This document shows positions 38,552 through 47,746 of a stretch of 64,000 nucleotides of DNA, in pieces. Under the pieces are notes generated by a model, which was given only the letters and a program-made list of their open reading frames with translations, searched no databases and was not told the origin of the DNA. The stretch lies in assembly GCF_018336935.1 (NCBI RefSeq), contig NZ_CP068771.1, positions 4,960,001 to 5,024,000 on the forward strand, read 5' to 3'. The translations under genes were made by a program, and so were the position numbers. Each line of letters starts with the position of its first letter. Position 1 is the stretch's first letter. Source of the DNA: Serratia plymuthica (GTDB lineage Bacteria > Pseudomonadota > Gammaproteobacteria > Enterobacterales > Enterobacteriaceae).

Positions 38552-40831
38552 TCAGAAATGCGTGTTGATGCTCATATAATAAGTGCGGCCCGGTTCGTTG
38601 TAGGTTGCCGCACCCGCTCCGGCGATGTTGATGGCGCCGGTGTTGGGATCGCCAACGTTTTGCGCGTTGCCGGCGCGGAACTGGCGTTTGTCGAACAGGT
38701 TGTCGATGCCGGCGGTGACGCTGACGTTTTTGGTGACGTCATAGGTGGCGCTGGCGCCGACGATGGCGTAAGGGCTGACCTCGCGGGTTTCGCTGCCGGT
38801 CGCCGGTTTACCCTGGTAGTTGTACTTCTTCGGCTTCTGACGGCCGTACCAGGTCAGGGTCGATTGCATTGACAGTTCCTGGGTCGCCTGCCAGCTCAGT
38901 GTCGAGTTGATAGTGAATTTAGGGATCACCGACAGATAATCGCCGGTGCTCTTGTTCTTGTTCTCGATCATGTAGGTGGCGTTGTTGCTCCAGGAAAGGG
39001 TCTCGCTGATCGGTACGTTCAGTGTCCCTTCCAGGCCCTGTACGACCGCTTTCGGCACGTTTTCCCACTGATAAACCGCCGTACCTGTGCTGCTGGTGGC
39101 GATTTTGCTGTTGCCCGCCTCGATCTTGTTGCGGTAATCGTTGCGGAAGTAGGTCACCCCGGCCAGCCAGCCTTCATTATGGAACTCCAGCCCGATCTCT
39201 TTGTTGACGCTGGTTTCCGCCTTCAGATCGTCGTTGCCGAGCAGATAGCAGCCATTTTTGGTATCGCTGGCCGCACAACCTTGGCCTTTGCTGTACAGCA
39301 AATAGTTTTGATTGGTCTGGAACAGCGTCGGCGCTTTGTAGGCGCGGGCGATGCCCATTTTCAGCGTGAAGTTGTCGCCCAATTCTTGCGACAGGTTTAG
39401 CGCCGGGCTCCAGTTATTGCCGGCCTCGGAATGGTGATCGTAACGCAGGCCGGGCGTCAGCATGGTGCTGTCGGTCAGCTCGATATTGTCTTCGGCGAAC
39501 AGCGAGAAGATATTCGCCGACGCGTAAGGGCTACGGGTGCCGGTCTCTGTGCCAGGGATGGTGCCGCCCATCAGCGTTTGGCTGGTCGACGTGCCATCTT
39601 TCATGCGCTGCTGGTTCCACTCGGTGCCCAGCGTGGCGGTTTGCGTGACGCCCAATTCAAACGGCACGCTGACTTCGCTGTGCGCCAGAAAATCGTCCAA
39701 TTTGGTGGTGCCGAAGCCTGCATTTTTGGTGTCGAAAATACCTTCGGTGCCACCTGCCAAACCTTCGTTCAGACGCGTATTACGCGTGCGCTCGAACCGA
39801 ACGTAATTGTTGGTGCTGACTCCGTTGTCCCAGGCGCCGCGATGGTTGAGGCCGAAAGTTTCGCGGTAGATGCGGTTGGTCTCTTTGCCGTAGTTGCTTT
39901 GCACCAGCGCGTTGGTGTTGGTGTTCTGCGTGTCGCCGGCGTACAGGTTGCCCTGGCGGCCATAGGAATATTCAAATTCCAACGACTGCAAGTGAGCGAA
40001 GTCCCAGTGCAGCAGGGCGTCGATGTTTTTGTCGACCACGCCTTCACGCCCGGAGGGAATGCTGCTGGCATAAGCGCCTACGCGTTCGGATTTGTGCGAT
40101 TCGTTAATATCCCAGGCGTCGGCCTGCGTTTTGCTGTAGCCGCCGAACAGGCGGAAGCTCAACTGGTCGCTCAGCGGGCCGGACAGGCTGAAGTCGGTGC
40201 GTTTGGTGGAGCCTTCCTGCTTATGCTGCGGCACGTTGAAATAAGTGTTCAGCGAGCCGTGCAGATCTTTGGTGCTCTTTTTGGTGATGATATTGACCAC
40301 GCCGCCGGCGGCGCCGTTGCCATAGCGTGCGGCGGCCGGGCCGCGCAGCACTTCGATGCGTTCGATCATCTCCGGCGGCACCCAGGCGGTATCGCCGCGG
40401 GAGTCACGTTCGCCGCGCCACCCCTGGCGCACCGAGTTGCGACTGCTGGCCGGGATGCCGTCGATCAGAATCAGGGTGTTTTCCGGGCCCATGCCGCGAA
40501 TGTCGATCTGGCGATTGTTGCCGCGCTGGCCGCTGGTGGAGTTGCCGGTCAGGTTAACGCCGGGCATGGTGCGGATCAGTTCGCTGATATCGCGCGCCGG
40601 AGGGCGTTTTTTGATTTCGTCGGCGGTGATGGCGGACACCCCCGGCGCCTGCAGGTTCTGCCTGGCGGCGGTGACGACAATGGTGTCCTCGGCGGTTTCT
40701 TTTTGGCTTTTGGCGGCGGTATCGGTTTCTGCGGTGGTATCAGTTTGCTGTGCGGCGTGCGCAAAGGCGGACGCGCCTAACCCTAACCCGATGAGTGTGG
40801 CTAAAGAATAACGTGAAAGTTTGCGGTTCAT
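38552..40831 (-). CDS. fepA: Ferric enterobactin outer-membrane receptor FepA
   Basis: TonB-dependent outer-membrane receptor of 759 residues. ATG 40831 gives a signal peptide (cleavage near AFAHA-A), then the TonB box DTIVVTA at residues 49-55, the plug (MPGVNLTGNSTSGQRGNNRQ, RGPAAARYGNGAAGGVVNII) and the beta-barrel, ending in the classic terminal Phe (MSINTHF). Very close to E. coli FepA throughout, so ferric enterobactin is the expected ligand. The frame extends to 41050 over the promoter and is not coding there. Divergent from fes across a Fur box. Confidence 0.97.
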   Translation of the reverse strand: MNRKLSRYSLATLIGLGLGASAFAHAAQQTDTTAETDTAAKSQKETAEDTIVVTAARQNLQAPGVSAITADEIKKRPPARDISELIRTMPGVNLTGNSTSGQRGNNRQIDIRGMGPENTLILIDGIPASSRNSVRQGWRGERDSRGDTAWVPPEMIERIEVLRGPAAARYGNGAAGGVVNIITKKSTKDLHGSLNTYFNVPQHKQEGSTKRTDFSLSGPLSDQLSFRLFGGYSKTQADAWDINESHKSERVGAYASSIPSGREGVVDKNIDALLHWDFAHLQSLEFEYSYGRQGNLYAGDTQNTNTNALVQSNYGKETNRIYRETFGLNHRGAWDNGVSTNNYVRFERTRNTRLNEGLAGGTEGIFDTKNAGFGTTKLDDFLAHSEVSVPFELGVTQTATLGTEWNQQRMKDGTSTSQTLMGGTIPGTETGTRSPYASANIFSLFAEDNIELTDSTMLTPGLRYDHHSEAGNNWSPALNLSQELGDNFTLKMGIARAYKAPTLFQTNQNYLLYSKGQGCAASDTKNGCYLLGNDDLKAETSVNKEIGLEFHNEGWLAGVTYFRNDYRNKIEAGNSKIATSSTGTAVYQWENVPKAVVQGLEGTLNVPISETLSWSNNATYMIENKNKSTGDYLSVIPKFTINSTLSWQATQELSMQSTLTWYGRQKPKKYNYQGKPATGSETREVSPYAIVGASATYDVTKNVSVTAGIDNLFDKRQFRAGNAQNVGDPNTGAINIAGAGAATYNEPGRTYYMSINTHF

Positions 40832-41034
40832 TTGAGTGTTCCTACCTTGCTGCCTTTCCCGGGGCCGAAGACAGGCCTCCGACAGAGAGAAGGGCGGTTG
40901 TAGTTTTTGTGATCGCGGAAATAAAAATCCAACAGGCCGAGACGCAACGGCATTGGATTCGGCGCTAAAACGCGGTATCCGTCCCTGTTGAAGAATACCT
41001 GCTCTGTTTGCGAGCCTTAACACACTATTGCAAA

Positions 41035-41049
41035 TGCAAATAATTATCA
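41035..41049. promoter_or_regulatory. Fur box in the fepA/fes divergent promoter region
   Basis: TGCAAATAATTATCA matches the 7-1-7 Fur consensus at 12 of 14 positions, inside the 309-base gap between fepA and fes. The rest of that gap holds no gene I can support. Confidence 0.75.
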
Positions 41050-41140
41050 ATAGTATTCGGTTTACCGTTTTTTGGGCAGCGCCTCGCGCCGCGATTGTGC
41101 CGGCGTTCCTGAAGCTGCCAGCTAAAAGTGAATAGGCGTT

Positions 41141-42514
41141 TTGAAAACAAAATCCGAGTCAGAAAGCAGCAGATTATTATCGAGCAAGCACGCCGGGCGT
41201 CATGGATGGTGGCTGAATATCGCCAAACGCGGTACGCCGCTGGTGGAGCTGCAAGGCGATGGGCGAGGGAAGGTCACATTTTTATGGCGTGATCCTCAGG
41301 GATGCGAGCTCACTTCAGCCTATCGACGGGTCTGGATCCACATCAACTGCCTCACCGACCACCATCAGCCCTCGCCACCGCAGAGCTTGCAACGGCTGGA
41401 AGGGACCGACGTCTGGTATTGGCAAACCGAGCTGAACGCCGATTGGCGTGGCAGTTACTGCTTTATGCCCTGCATGGACGATCGGCCGCTGACGCTCAGT
41501 GATAACGATGCGCACGCCAATATGCATTCGGTCCGTCACTGGTGGCATCAGGTGTTTGCCAGCGCCACCCAGGATCTGCTTAATCCTCATCGTTCCTGGC
41601 CCGGAGCCAACGGCAACGTCTTGTCCGGCCTGCATATGCCGGCGGCGCTGCCGCAACCGGCCTGGCAGGATTTCGATCGTTATGCGTCGGCCTGCGGGCG
41701 TTGTACCCCGGCTCCCCCCGCCAGGCTGCAACGCCACAGCTGGCACAGCGCGCGATTGGGCAATACCCGTAACGTTTGGGTTTACACCACCGGCGACAGC
41801 AGCCCGGCGCAACGGCCGTTGGCCCTGTTGCTGGACGGCCAGTTCTGGTCGAGCAACATGCCGGTCTGGGATCCGCTGATGCAACTGACGCGTGAAGGCA
41901 AGCTGCCGGAGGCGGTGTATCTGTTGATCGATGCCATCGATCAAAAACGGCGTGCGCATGAGTTAGCCTGCAATGAAGATTTCTGGTTGGCGGTGCAGGA
42001 AGAACTGTTGCCGCAATTGGCTGACTGGGCCCCCCACAGCGGCAACCCTGCCAGCACGCTGGTGTGTGGCCAGAGCTTCGGCGGCCTGTCTTCTTTGTAT
42101 GCCGGTCTCCACTGGCCGCAGCGCTTTGGCGGCGTGATTGCTCAGTCCGGCTCTTTCTGGTGGCCGCGTCGCGACATGTACCAGCAACCCGCCGTGCCGG
42201 CCGATGCCGGTTGGCTGCTGCGCCAGGCCGAACAGGGCGTTGGCCGCCAGGGCGGGTTGAAGGTGTTCATGGAGGCCGGCACCCACGAACAGGTGGCGCG
42301 CAGGGTGAATGATCGGATGGCGGAGGCGCTGCGCGATGCCGGCCATCAGGTGCAATACCGGGTGGTGGCAGGCGGGCACGACTCTTTGTGCTGGCGCGGC
42401 GGGCTGATCGACGGGCTGCAGGCGTTGTGGGCGGATCAGCCTGCGGCGCCGTTCGCCAGGCTAACTTTCAAAACCCAAGGAGTCCGTGATGGAAACGCTG
42501 AATCCGTTCGATGA
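41141..42514 (+). CDS. fes: Enterobactin esterase Fes
   Basis: Cytoplasmic esterase that hydrolyses ferric enterobactin to free the iron. The C-terminal alpha/beta-hydrolase domain has Ser312 in VCGQSFGGLSSLYAGLHW and the catalytic His413 in AGGHDSLCWRGG. The N-terminal domain carries the family stretch TDHHQPSPPQSLQRLEGTDV. The longest frame starts at TTG 41141 (457 residues) with a weak ribosome-binding site; E. coli Fes is somewhat shorter at the N-terminus, so a later start is possible. First gene of fes-ybdZ-entF. Confidence 0.93.
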   Translation: MKTKSESESSRLLSSKHAGRHGWWLNIAKRGTPLVELQGDGRGKVTFLWRDPQGCELTSAYRRVWIHINCLTDHHQPSPPQSLQRLEGTDVWYWQTELNADWRGSYCFMPCMDDRPLTLSDNDAHANMHSVRHWWHQVFASATQDLLNPHRSWPGANGNVLSGLHMPAALPQPAWQDFDRYASACGRCTPAPPARLQRHSWHSARLGNTRNVWVYTTGDSSPAQRPLALLLDGQFWSSNMPVWDPLMQLTREGKLPEAVYLLIDAIDQKRRAHELACNEDFWLAVQEELLPQLADWAPHSGNPASTLVCGQSFGGLSSLYAGLHWPQRFGGVIAQSGSFWWPRRDMYQQPAVPADAGWLLRQAEQGVGRQGGLKVFMEAGTHEQVARRVNDRMAEALRDAGHQVQYRVVAGGHDSLCWRGGLIDGLQALWADQPAAPFARLTFKTQGVRDGNAESVR

Positions 42515-42695
42515 TGAACACCAAATCTGCCTGATTCTGCAAAACGATGAGCAGCAATACAGCCTGTGGCCTGATTTCAGCGCAGTACCGGCGGGGTGGA
42601 CGCCGGTTTTCGGCCCGGCGGCACGCTCGCTGTGCGTGAACTGGCTGGAACAGCATTGGCAGGATATGCGGCCCGCATCGCTGCGTAAGGCGTGA
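42489..42695 (+). CDS. ybdZ: MbtH-like protein YbdZ
   Basis: A 68-residue MbtH-family partner that binds the adenylation domain of EntF and helps its activity. The signature tryptophans and LWP motif are present (YSLWPDFSAVPAGWTPVFG ... CVNWLEQHW). ATG 42489 is preferred over the GTG one codon earlier. Its stop overlaps the first possible entF start (TGATG), so the two proteins are probably made together. Confidence 0.94.
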   Translation: METLNPFDDEHQICLILQNDEQQYSLWPDFSAVPAGWTPVFGPAARSLCVNWLEQHWQDMRPASLRKA

Positions 42696-45600
42696 TGGCG
42701 CCATTACCGTTAACAGGAGTCAGTCCCTTGTCAGACCCTATTTTATTACCGACCGAAGAGCGGCCTGCCACCGAATTGCCGCTGGTCGCCGCGCAACCTG
42801 GCATTTGGGTGGCCGATCAAATATCGCCGTACGCCAATGCCTATGCGGTTTCCCACTATATCGAACTCAGCGGTCCACTGAACGAAGAGCGGCTATTGCA
42901 GGCGATTGCGCAGGGGTTGTCCGAAGTCGATACCCTTCAGTTCCGCTTTGAAGAGCGGGATGGGGTGCCGGTACAGTGGCATGACGCCGAACTGGCGATC
43001 CTGCCGACAGAATCTCTCGATCTGCGCGACTCTCCCGATGCCCTGGCGGCGGCGCAGGCGGTGATGCAGCTGGATATGTCCGGTGATTTGCGCATCGGCA
43101 GCGGCAAGGCACTGTATCGCCATATGTTGATCCGCCTGTCGGACCGGCGTTGGTTCTGGTATCAGCGTTATCATCATATTCTGGTCGATGGCTTCAGTTT
43201 TACCGCCATTGCCCGCAGAATCGCCCATATTTACAGCCGCATGCTCAACGATGAACAGCCCGACCCGACGCCGTTTACCTCCTTCAGCGAGGTGGTAGAG
43301 GAATATCAGCGCTACCGGCAGTCGGCAACCTGCCGGCGCGATGCCGCTTTTTGGCTAAACAAGGCGCAGCAGTTGCCTGAGCCGGCCACGCTTTGCCCGC
43401 AGCCGCTGGCCGGGCAGACGCCAACCACCCGCATCCACCGGTTATCGCAGCTGTGCGATCGTCAAGATTTTACCCGGCTGGTGAACGCCAGCCCGCAGCA
43501 GTTCAGCGTGGCGGATATGGCGTTGGCGCTGGTGGCATTGTGGGTGTCTCGCCTGAGCGGCCACGGCAGCTTCAGCGCCGGTTTCATTTTTATGCGCCGC
43601 ACCGGTTCTGCTGCGCTGTGCGCCAATGGCCCGGTGATCAACGTATTGCCGATCGAAATGCACCTCGATCCCCAGGCCACGCTGTGCGAGACAGCCGGCG
43701 GTATCGGCCGCGAGCTGAAAACCGTCCGCCGTCATCAGCGTTACGAGGCGGAACAGATCCAGCGTGATTTGGGGCGGATTGGCGATGCCCAGCCGCTGTA
43801 CGGCACCGTTTTCAACTTTAAAATGTTCGATTTCCAGTTGGATTTCGGCGGTATCGAAGGCATTACTCACGAGCTGGCCTCGGGGCCGGTGCGGGATCTG
43901 GAGATCGCGCTGTATCTCGACGAGGCCGGCACGCTGAAAGTGGATCTGCTGGCCAATGCCGAACGTTATCAGCGCGATGAGCTGGCGGCGCATTTACAAC
44001 GCCTGCCGCTGTTGCTGCGTCAGTTTGCCGCCCGGCCGCAGATGCCGATTGGCGAAGCCGATTTGCTGACCGCACAGGACCGCCAACGGCTGGCCAGGGT
44101 TAACGACACCGCTCATCCGGTGGCGGCGCATACTCTCAGCGGCCTGCTGGCCGAACAGGCGCAGAAAACGCCGGACGCCCCGGCGCTGAGGGACGCGCAA
44201 TACCGGTTCAGTTATCGCGAAACCCGTGAACAGGTCACCGCGCTGGCGCGCCAACTGACGGCACAGGGGGTACAGCCCGGCGATATCGTTGCCGTTGCGC
44301 TGCCGCGTTCGGTGTTCCTGGCGCTGGCGCTGATGGCGATTGTCGAAGCGGGGGCCGCCTACTTGCCGCTGGACACCGGCTACCCTGACGAACGCCTCGG
44401 TATGATGCTGGAAGATGCCGCACCGCGACTGATCGTCACCGAACCTACCCAGCAGGCGCGTTTTGCCGGCAAGGGGGAGATCCTGCTGTTTGATGCGCCT
44501 CTGGCCGCCGACTGCGCGGCTGAGGTGGCGCTCAGCGGGCCAACGCCGCATCACCCGGCTTACATCATCTTTACTTCCGGTTCTACCGGGCGGCCGAAAG
44601 GTGTGCTGGTGGGGCATCAGGCGATCGTCAACCGTTTGCTGTGGATGCAGCATCAGTATCCGCTGGCGGCGAACGATGTGGTGCTACAGAAAACGCCATG
44701 CAGCTTTGACGTCTCGGTGTGGGAGTTTTTCTGGCCGTTGATGGTGGGGGCCCAACTGGTGATGGCGCCGCCGGAAGCGCACCGCGATCCGCAGCAGCTG
44801 TTGGCGTTGATTGACCGGCATCGGGTTACCACGCTGCATTTCGTGCCTTCGATGCTGGCGGCCTTTGTCGGCGCGCTGGACAACCCGCCGGCGGTGGCCT
44901 GCTGCGCGCCGTTGCGGCAGGTCTTTTGCAGCGGCGAAGCGCTGCCGTCTGAACTGTGCCGCCTGTGGCAACGCCGCACTGGCGTACCCTTGCATAACCT
45001 GTATGGCCCGACCGAAGCGGCGGTGGATGTCAGCTGGCATCCGGCCTGGGGCGAGCCGCTGGCGGCAATCACGGGCGCCAATGTGCCGATCGGCCTGCCG
45101 GTGTGGAATACCGGGCTGCGCATCCTGGATGCACGTCTGCGGCCGGTGCCGCCGGGTGTGGCCGGTGATTTGTATCTTACCGGCGTGCAGCTGGCGCAGG
45201 GCTATCTTGGCCGCCCGGCGCTGACCGCCAGCCGCTTTGTGGCCGATCCCGAAGGCAACGGCGGACGGATGTATCGTACCGGCGACGTTGCACGCTGGCT
45301 GCCGGGTGGCGAAGTGGAATACCTCGGCCGCAGCGACGATCAGCTAAAAATTCGTGGTCAGCGCATTGAGCTGAGCGAAATCGACCATGCATTGCTGTCG
45401 CTGCCGGGCATTAAGCAGGCGGTGACCCATGCGCTGGTGCTGGGCAATACGCCGGCAGACACCGGCGGCGGGGATGCCCGTCAACTGGTGGGCTACCTGG
45501 TGGCCCAGCCTGGCGTGCGCCTGGATCTCGACGGTCTGCGTGCCGCCTTGGCCGATCGCCTGCCGCCACACATGGTGCCGGTGGCGTTGGTCGAGATGGA

Positions 45601-46672
45601 TTCTTTACCGCTAAGCGCTAACGGCAAGCTGGATCGCAAAGCGTTGCCGCAGCCGCAAAACGGCGCCGGGGCTGCGGGGCGTGAACCTGAACCAGGGCTG
45701 GAGACGGCGATCGCGGCGGTATTTGCGCGCTTGCTGCAACGTGAAACCGTATTTGCCGACGATGATTTCTTCGCCCTCGGCGGCCACTCGCTGCTGGCGA
45801 TGCGGCTGGCGGCGGAGCTGCGGCGCGAGTTGGGCAAGGCGGTTTCGGTAGGGCAGGTGATGGTCGCTTCCCGGGTGGAGCAACTGGCGCAACTGCTCAC
45901 GCAAGAGCGCACGCAGGAAGAAGCCGACCAAACCGGTTTCGACAGCGTATTGCCGCTGCGTACCACCGACGGCCCGACGCTGTTCTGCCTGCATCCGGCT
46001 TCCGGATTCTCCTGGCAGTTCAGCGTGTTGCCGCGCTATATCGATCAACATTGGTCACTGGTGGGCATTCAATCGCCACGTCCGGATGGCCCGCTGGCGC
46101 TCAGCGAGAATATGGATCAGGTTTGCGAGGCGCATCTGGCGACGGTATTGCAGGTCCAGCCGCAGGGGCCTTACCACTTTATCGGTTATTCGCTGGGCGG
46201 CACGTTGGCGCAGGGGATCGCCGCCAGGTTGCAGGCGCGGGGCGAAGAGGTGGCCTTCCTCGGCCTGCTGGATACCTACCCGCCGGAAACGCAAAACTGG
46301 GACGTGATGCTGGATGACAACGTGCTGAAAGAAGTGCAGCGCGAACGCCAGCAGTTTCTGGCGGTATCGGAAGATACGCTGGATCCGGCACTGGGCGAAA
46401 CCCGGGTGGCGATGTTCGACAATATCGAAGCCAACTATGCCGATTCGGTACGTCTGCTTTCCGCGACCCAGACGGCGAATTTCAGCGGGCAGGCGACGCT
46501 GTTTGTCGCGCGTCAGACATTGCAGGAAGGGATGGACGTGCAGCAAACCTGGGCGGAATATGTGGACGCGCTACAGGTTCATGAACTGGATTGCGCGCAT
46601 GTGGATATCGTCTCGCCGGCCTCGTTTAAGGTGCTGGGGCCGTTGCTGAACCGCATACTTCGAGCTTTGTAA
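42695..46672 (+). CDS. entF: Enterobactin synthase EntF (C-A-T-TE NRPS)
   Basis: Non-ribosomal peptide synthetase that activates serine, joins it to DHB and cyclises three units into enterobactin. About 1325 residues: condensation domain (YHHILVDGFSF, about 160), adenylation domain (FTSGSTGRPKGVLVG, about 630), carrier domain with pantetheine Ser1032 (LGGHSLLAM) and thioesterase with Ser1166 (GYSLGGTLAQG). The pocket signatures DVSVWEFFW, TLHFVPSM, VFCSGEA and LYGPTEAAVDVSW match EntF, so serine is predicted. The start is ambiguous: ATG 42695 overlaps the ybdZ stop, but TTG 42728 has a better spaced AGGAG and gives a length nearer the E. coli N-terminus. Confidence 0.96.
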   Translation: MAPLPLTGVSPLSDPILLPTEERPATELPLVAAQPGIWVADQISPYANAYAVSHYIELSGPLNEERLLQAIAQGLSEVDTLQFRFEERDGVPVQWHDAELAILPTESLDLRDSPDALAAAQAVMQLDMSGDLRIGSGKALYRHMLIRLSDRRWFWYQRYHHILVDGFSFTAIARRIAHIYSRMLNDEQPDPTPFTSFSEVVEEYQRYRQSATCRRDAAFWLNKAQQLPEPATLCPQPLAGQTPTTRIHRLSQLCDRQDFTRLVNASPQQFSVADMALALVALWVSRLSGHGSFSAGFIFMRRTGSAALCANGPVINVLPIEMHLDPQATLCETAGGIGRELKTVRRHQRYEAEQIQRDLGRIGDAQPLYGTVFNFKMFDFQLDFGGIEGITHELASGPVRDLEIALYLDEAGTLKVDLLANAERYQRDELAAHLQRLPLLLRQFAARPQMPIGEADLLTAQDRQRLARVNDTAHPVAAHTLSGLLAEQAQKTPDAPALRDAQYRFSYRETREQVTALARQLTAQGVQPGDIVAVALPRSVFLALALMAIVEAGAAYLPLDTGYPDERLGMMLEDAAPRLIVTEPTQQARFAGKGEILLFDAPLAADCAAEVALSGPTPHHPAYIIFTSGSTGRPKGVLVGHQAIVNRLLWMQHQYPLAANDVVLQKTPCSFDVSVWEFFWPLMVGAQLVMAPPEAHRDPQQLLALIDRHRVTTLHFVPSMLAAFVGALDNPPAVACCAPLRQVFCSGEALPSELCRLWQRRTGVPLHNLYGPTEAAVDVSWHPAWGEPLAAITGANVPIGLPVWNTGLRILDARLRPVPPGVAGDLYLTGVQLAQGYLGRPALTASRFVADPEGNGGRMYRTGDVARWLPGGEVEYLGRSDDQLKIRGQRIELSEIDHALLSLPGIKQAVTHALVLGNTPADTGGGDARQLVGYLVAQPGVRLDLDGLRAALADRLPPHMVPVALVEMDSLPLSANGKLDRKALPQPQNGAGAAGREPEPGLETAIAAVFARLLQRETVFADDDFFALGGHSLLAMRLAAELRRELGKAVSVGQVMVASRVEQLAQLLTQERTQEEADQTGFDSVLPLRTTDGPTLFCLHPASGFSWQFSVLPRYIDQHWSLVGIQSPRPDGPLALSENMDQVCEAHLATVLQVQPQGPYHFIGYSLGGTLAQGIAARLQARGEEVAFLGLLDTYPPETQNWDVMLDDNVLKEVQRERQQFLAVSEDTLDPALGETRVAMFDNIEANYADSVRLLSATQTANFSGQATLFVARQTLQEGMDVQQTWAEYVDALQVHELDCAHVDIVSPASFKVLGPLLNRILRAL

Positions 46673-46689
46673 TACCCAGTGACAGTAGG

Positions 46690-46707
46690 GGGCGAATAGA
46701 TTCGCCC
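46690..46707 (+). terminator. Hairpin after entF
   Basis: GGGCGAATAGATTCGCCC, 17 bases after the entF stop, is nearly the hairpin found after yfeY (7040-7059). It abuts the repeat copy that follows. Confidence 0.5.
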
Positions 46708-46907
46708 TTCAGACTGCTGACAAAGCCCGTTATTAGGGAGAGCGTGCCGAAGGGGTCGTAGCGGCTTGTCCGCCGACCAATTTGCCGGGAGCAAATTGGA
46801 ACGACGTTCAGTCGGCCCGAAGGGTGGGACACATGGATGTGTCCCATAATGGCCCCTCGGTGCGCCAGGCCCGGGTATCTCGGGTTCAAAGACCACGTTG
46901 TCATCAA
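46708..46907. repeat. Hairpin-bearing repeat, copy 2 (long form, inverted)
   Basis: A 200-bp relative of the segment at 33.8 kb in opposite orientation. Outer parts are almost identical to copy 1, but the centre has about 72 extra bases made of small perfect palindromes: GCGG-CTTGT-CCGC (46761-46773), CCAATTTGC-N5-GCAAATTGG (46777-46799) and GGGACACAT-GG-ATGTGTCCC (46826-46845). It occupies the gap between convergent entF and fepC. Reading frames through it are not credible genes. Confidence 0.85.
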
Positions 46908-46913
46908 ACTCAC

Positions 46914-46933
46914 GGGCCCAGCATGCTGGGCCC
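46914..46933. terminator. Perfect 20-bp palindrome after fepC
   Basis: GGGCCCAGCATGCTGGGCCC is a perfect palindrome 9 bases beyond the fepC stop on the reverse strand. It would form a strong hairpin in either transcript but has no T tract, so termination would be weak or Rho-assisted. Confidence 0.55.
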
Positions 46934-46942
46934 CCACAATAT

Positions 46943-47746
46943 CTATGATTTACCTAGCGGCACCACCAACGGCGTGTGCGAAACCGGATCGTCAATGATC
47001 ATACAGCGCAGGCCGTACACGTCTTCGATCAACTCCGGCGTCACGATATCCTTAGGCGCACCTTCGGCCACGACTTTGCCGTCGCGCATGGCGATCAGAT
47101 GGGTGGCGTAACGGCAGGCGTGGTTGAGATCGTGCAGCACCACCACCAGCGTGTGGCCGTTTTCACGGTTTAACTGGCGCATCAACTCCAGCAGGTCGAT
47201 CTGATGGCTAATGTCCAGCCAGGTGGTAGGCTCATCCAGCAACAGCAGCGGCGTTTGCTGCGCCAGCACCATCGCAATCCAGACCCGCTGACGCTGCCCA
47301 CCGGAAAGCGTATCCACCGGCTGTTCGGCCAGTTCAAACACGCCGGTGGAACGCATTGCCTGCTCCACCGCTTGCTGGTCTTCTTCGCGCCAGCGGCTAA
47401 ACAGACGCTGGTGCGGGTAGCGCCCGCGGGCCACCAGATCAAAGACGGTGATGTCGCCGGGGGCGGTCGAACTTTGCGGCAGCAGGCCTAATTGGCGCGC
47501 CACCTCTTTGGTGGCGTATTCGCTGATGTGCTTGCCGTTCAGCCAGACCGTACCGGCTTGCGGCTGCATCAGGCGGCTGAGGGTGCGCAGCAGGGTAGAT
47601 TTACCGCAGGCGTTTGGGCCGATAATCACCGTCAGTTCACCCTGGGGGATGGCGACGGAAAGATCGCACGCGACGATTTTCTTGTCATAGCTAAGCGTCA
47701 GATGTTCAGCGCGCAGCGGCGCGGGCAGCAGGGGATCAGCATTCAT
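46943..47746 (-). CDS. fepC: Ferric enterobactin importer ATPase FepC
   Basis: A 267-residue ABC ATPase of the iron-siderophore type. Walker A GPNACGKST, signature DTLSGGQRQRVWIAMVLAQ, Walker B LLLLDEPTTWLDI and switch VVVLHDLNHACRY are intact. Its start overlaps the end of fepG by four bases, giving the fepD-fepG-fepC order known from E. coli. Confidence 0.97.
   Translation of the reverse strand: MNADPLLPAPLRAEHLTLSYDKKIVACDLSVAIPQGELTVIIGPNACGKSTLLRTLSRLMQPQAGTVWLNGKHISEYATKEVARQLGLLPQSSTAPGDITVFDLVARGRYPHQRLFSRWREEDQQAVEQAMRSTGVFELAEQPVDTLSGGQRQRVWIAMVLAQQTPLLLLDEPTTWLDISHQIDLLELMRQLNRENGHTLVVVLHDLNHACRYATHLIAMRDGKVVAEGAPKDIVTPELIEDVYGLRCMIIDDPVSHTPLVVPLGKS

Noticed and set aside
39431..40780. 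Long open frame (449 codons) on the plus strand inside fepA
   Set aside because: It is the antisense shadow of a well-supported FepA gene; its composition (His, Gln, Ala and Gly rich) and lack of any recognisable domain or ribosome-binding site are typical of shadow frames in GC-rich DNA.
46579..46896. Open frames of about 100 codons between entF and fepC
   Set aside because: They run through the palindromic repeat and the end of entF; the flanks are repeated elsewhere in intergenic DNA, so they are not genes.
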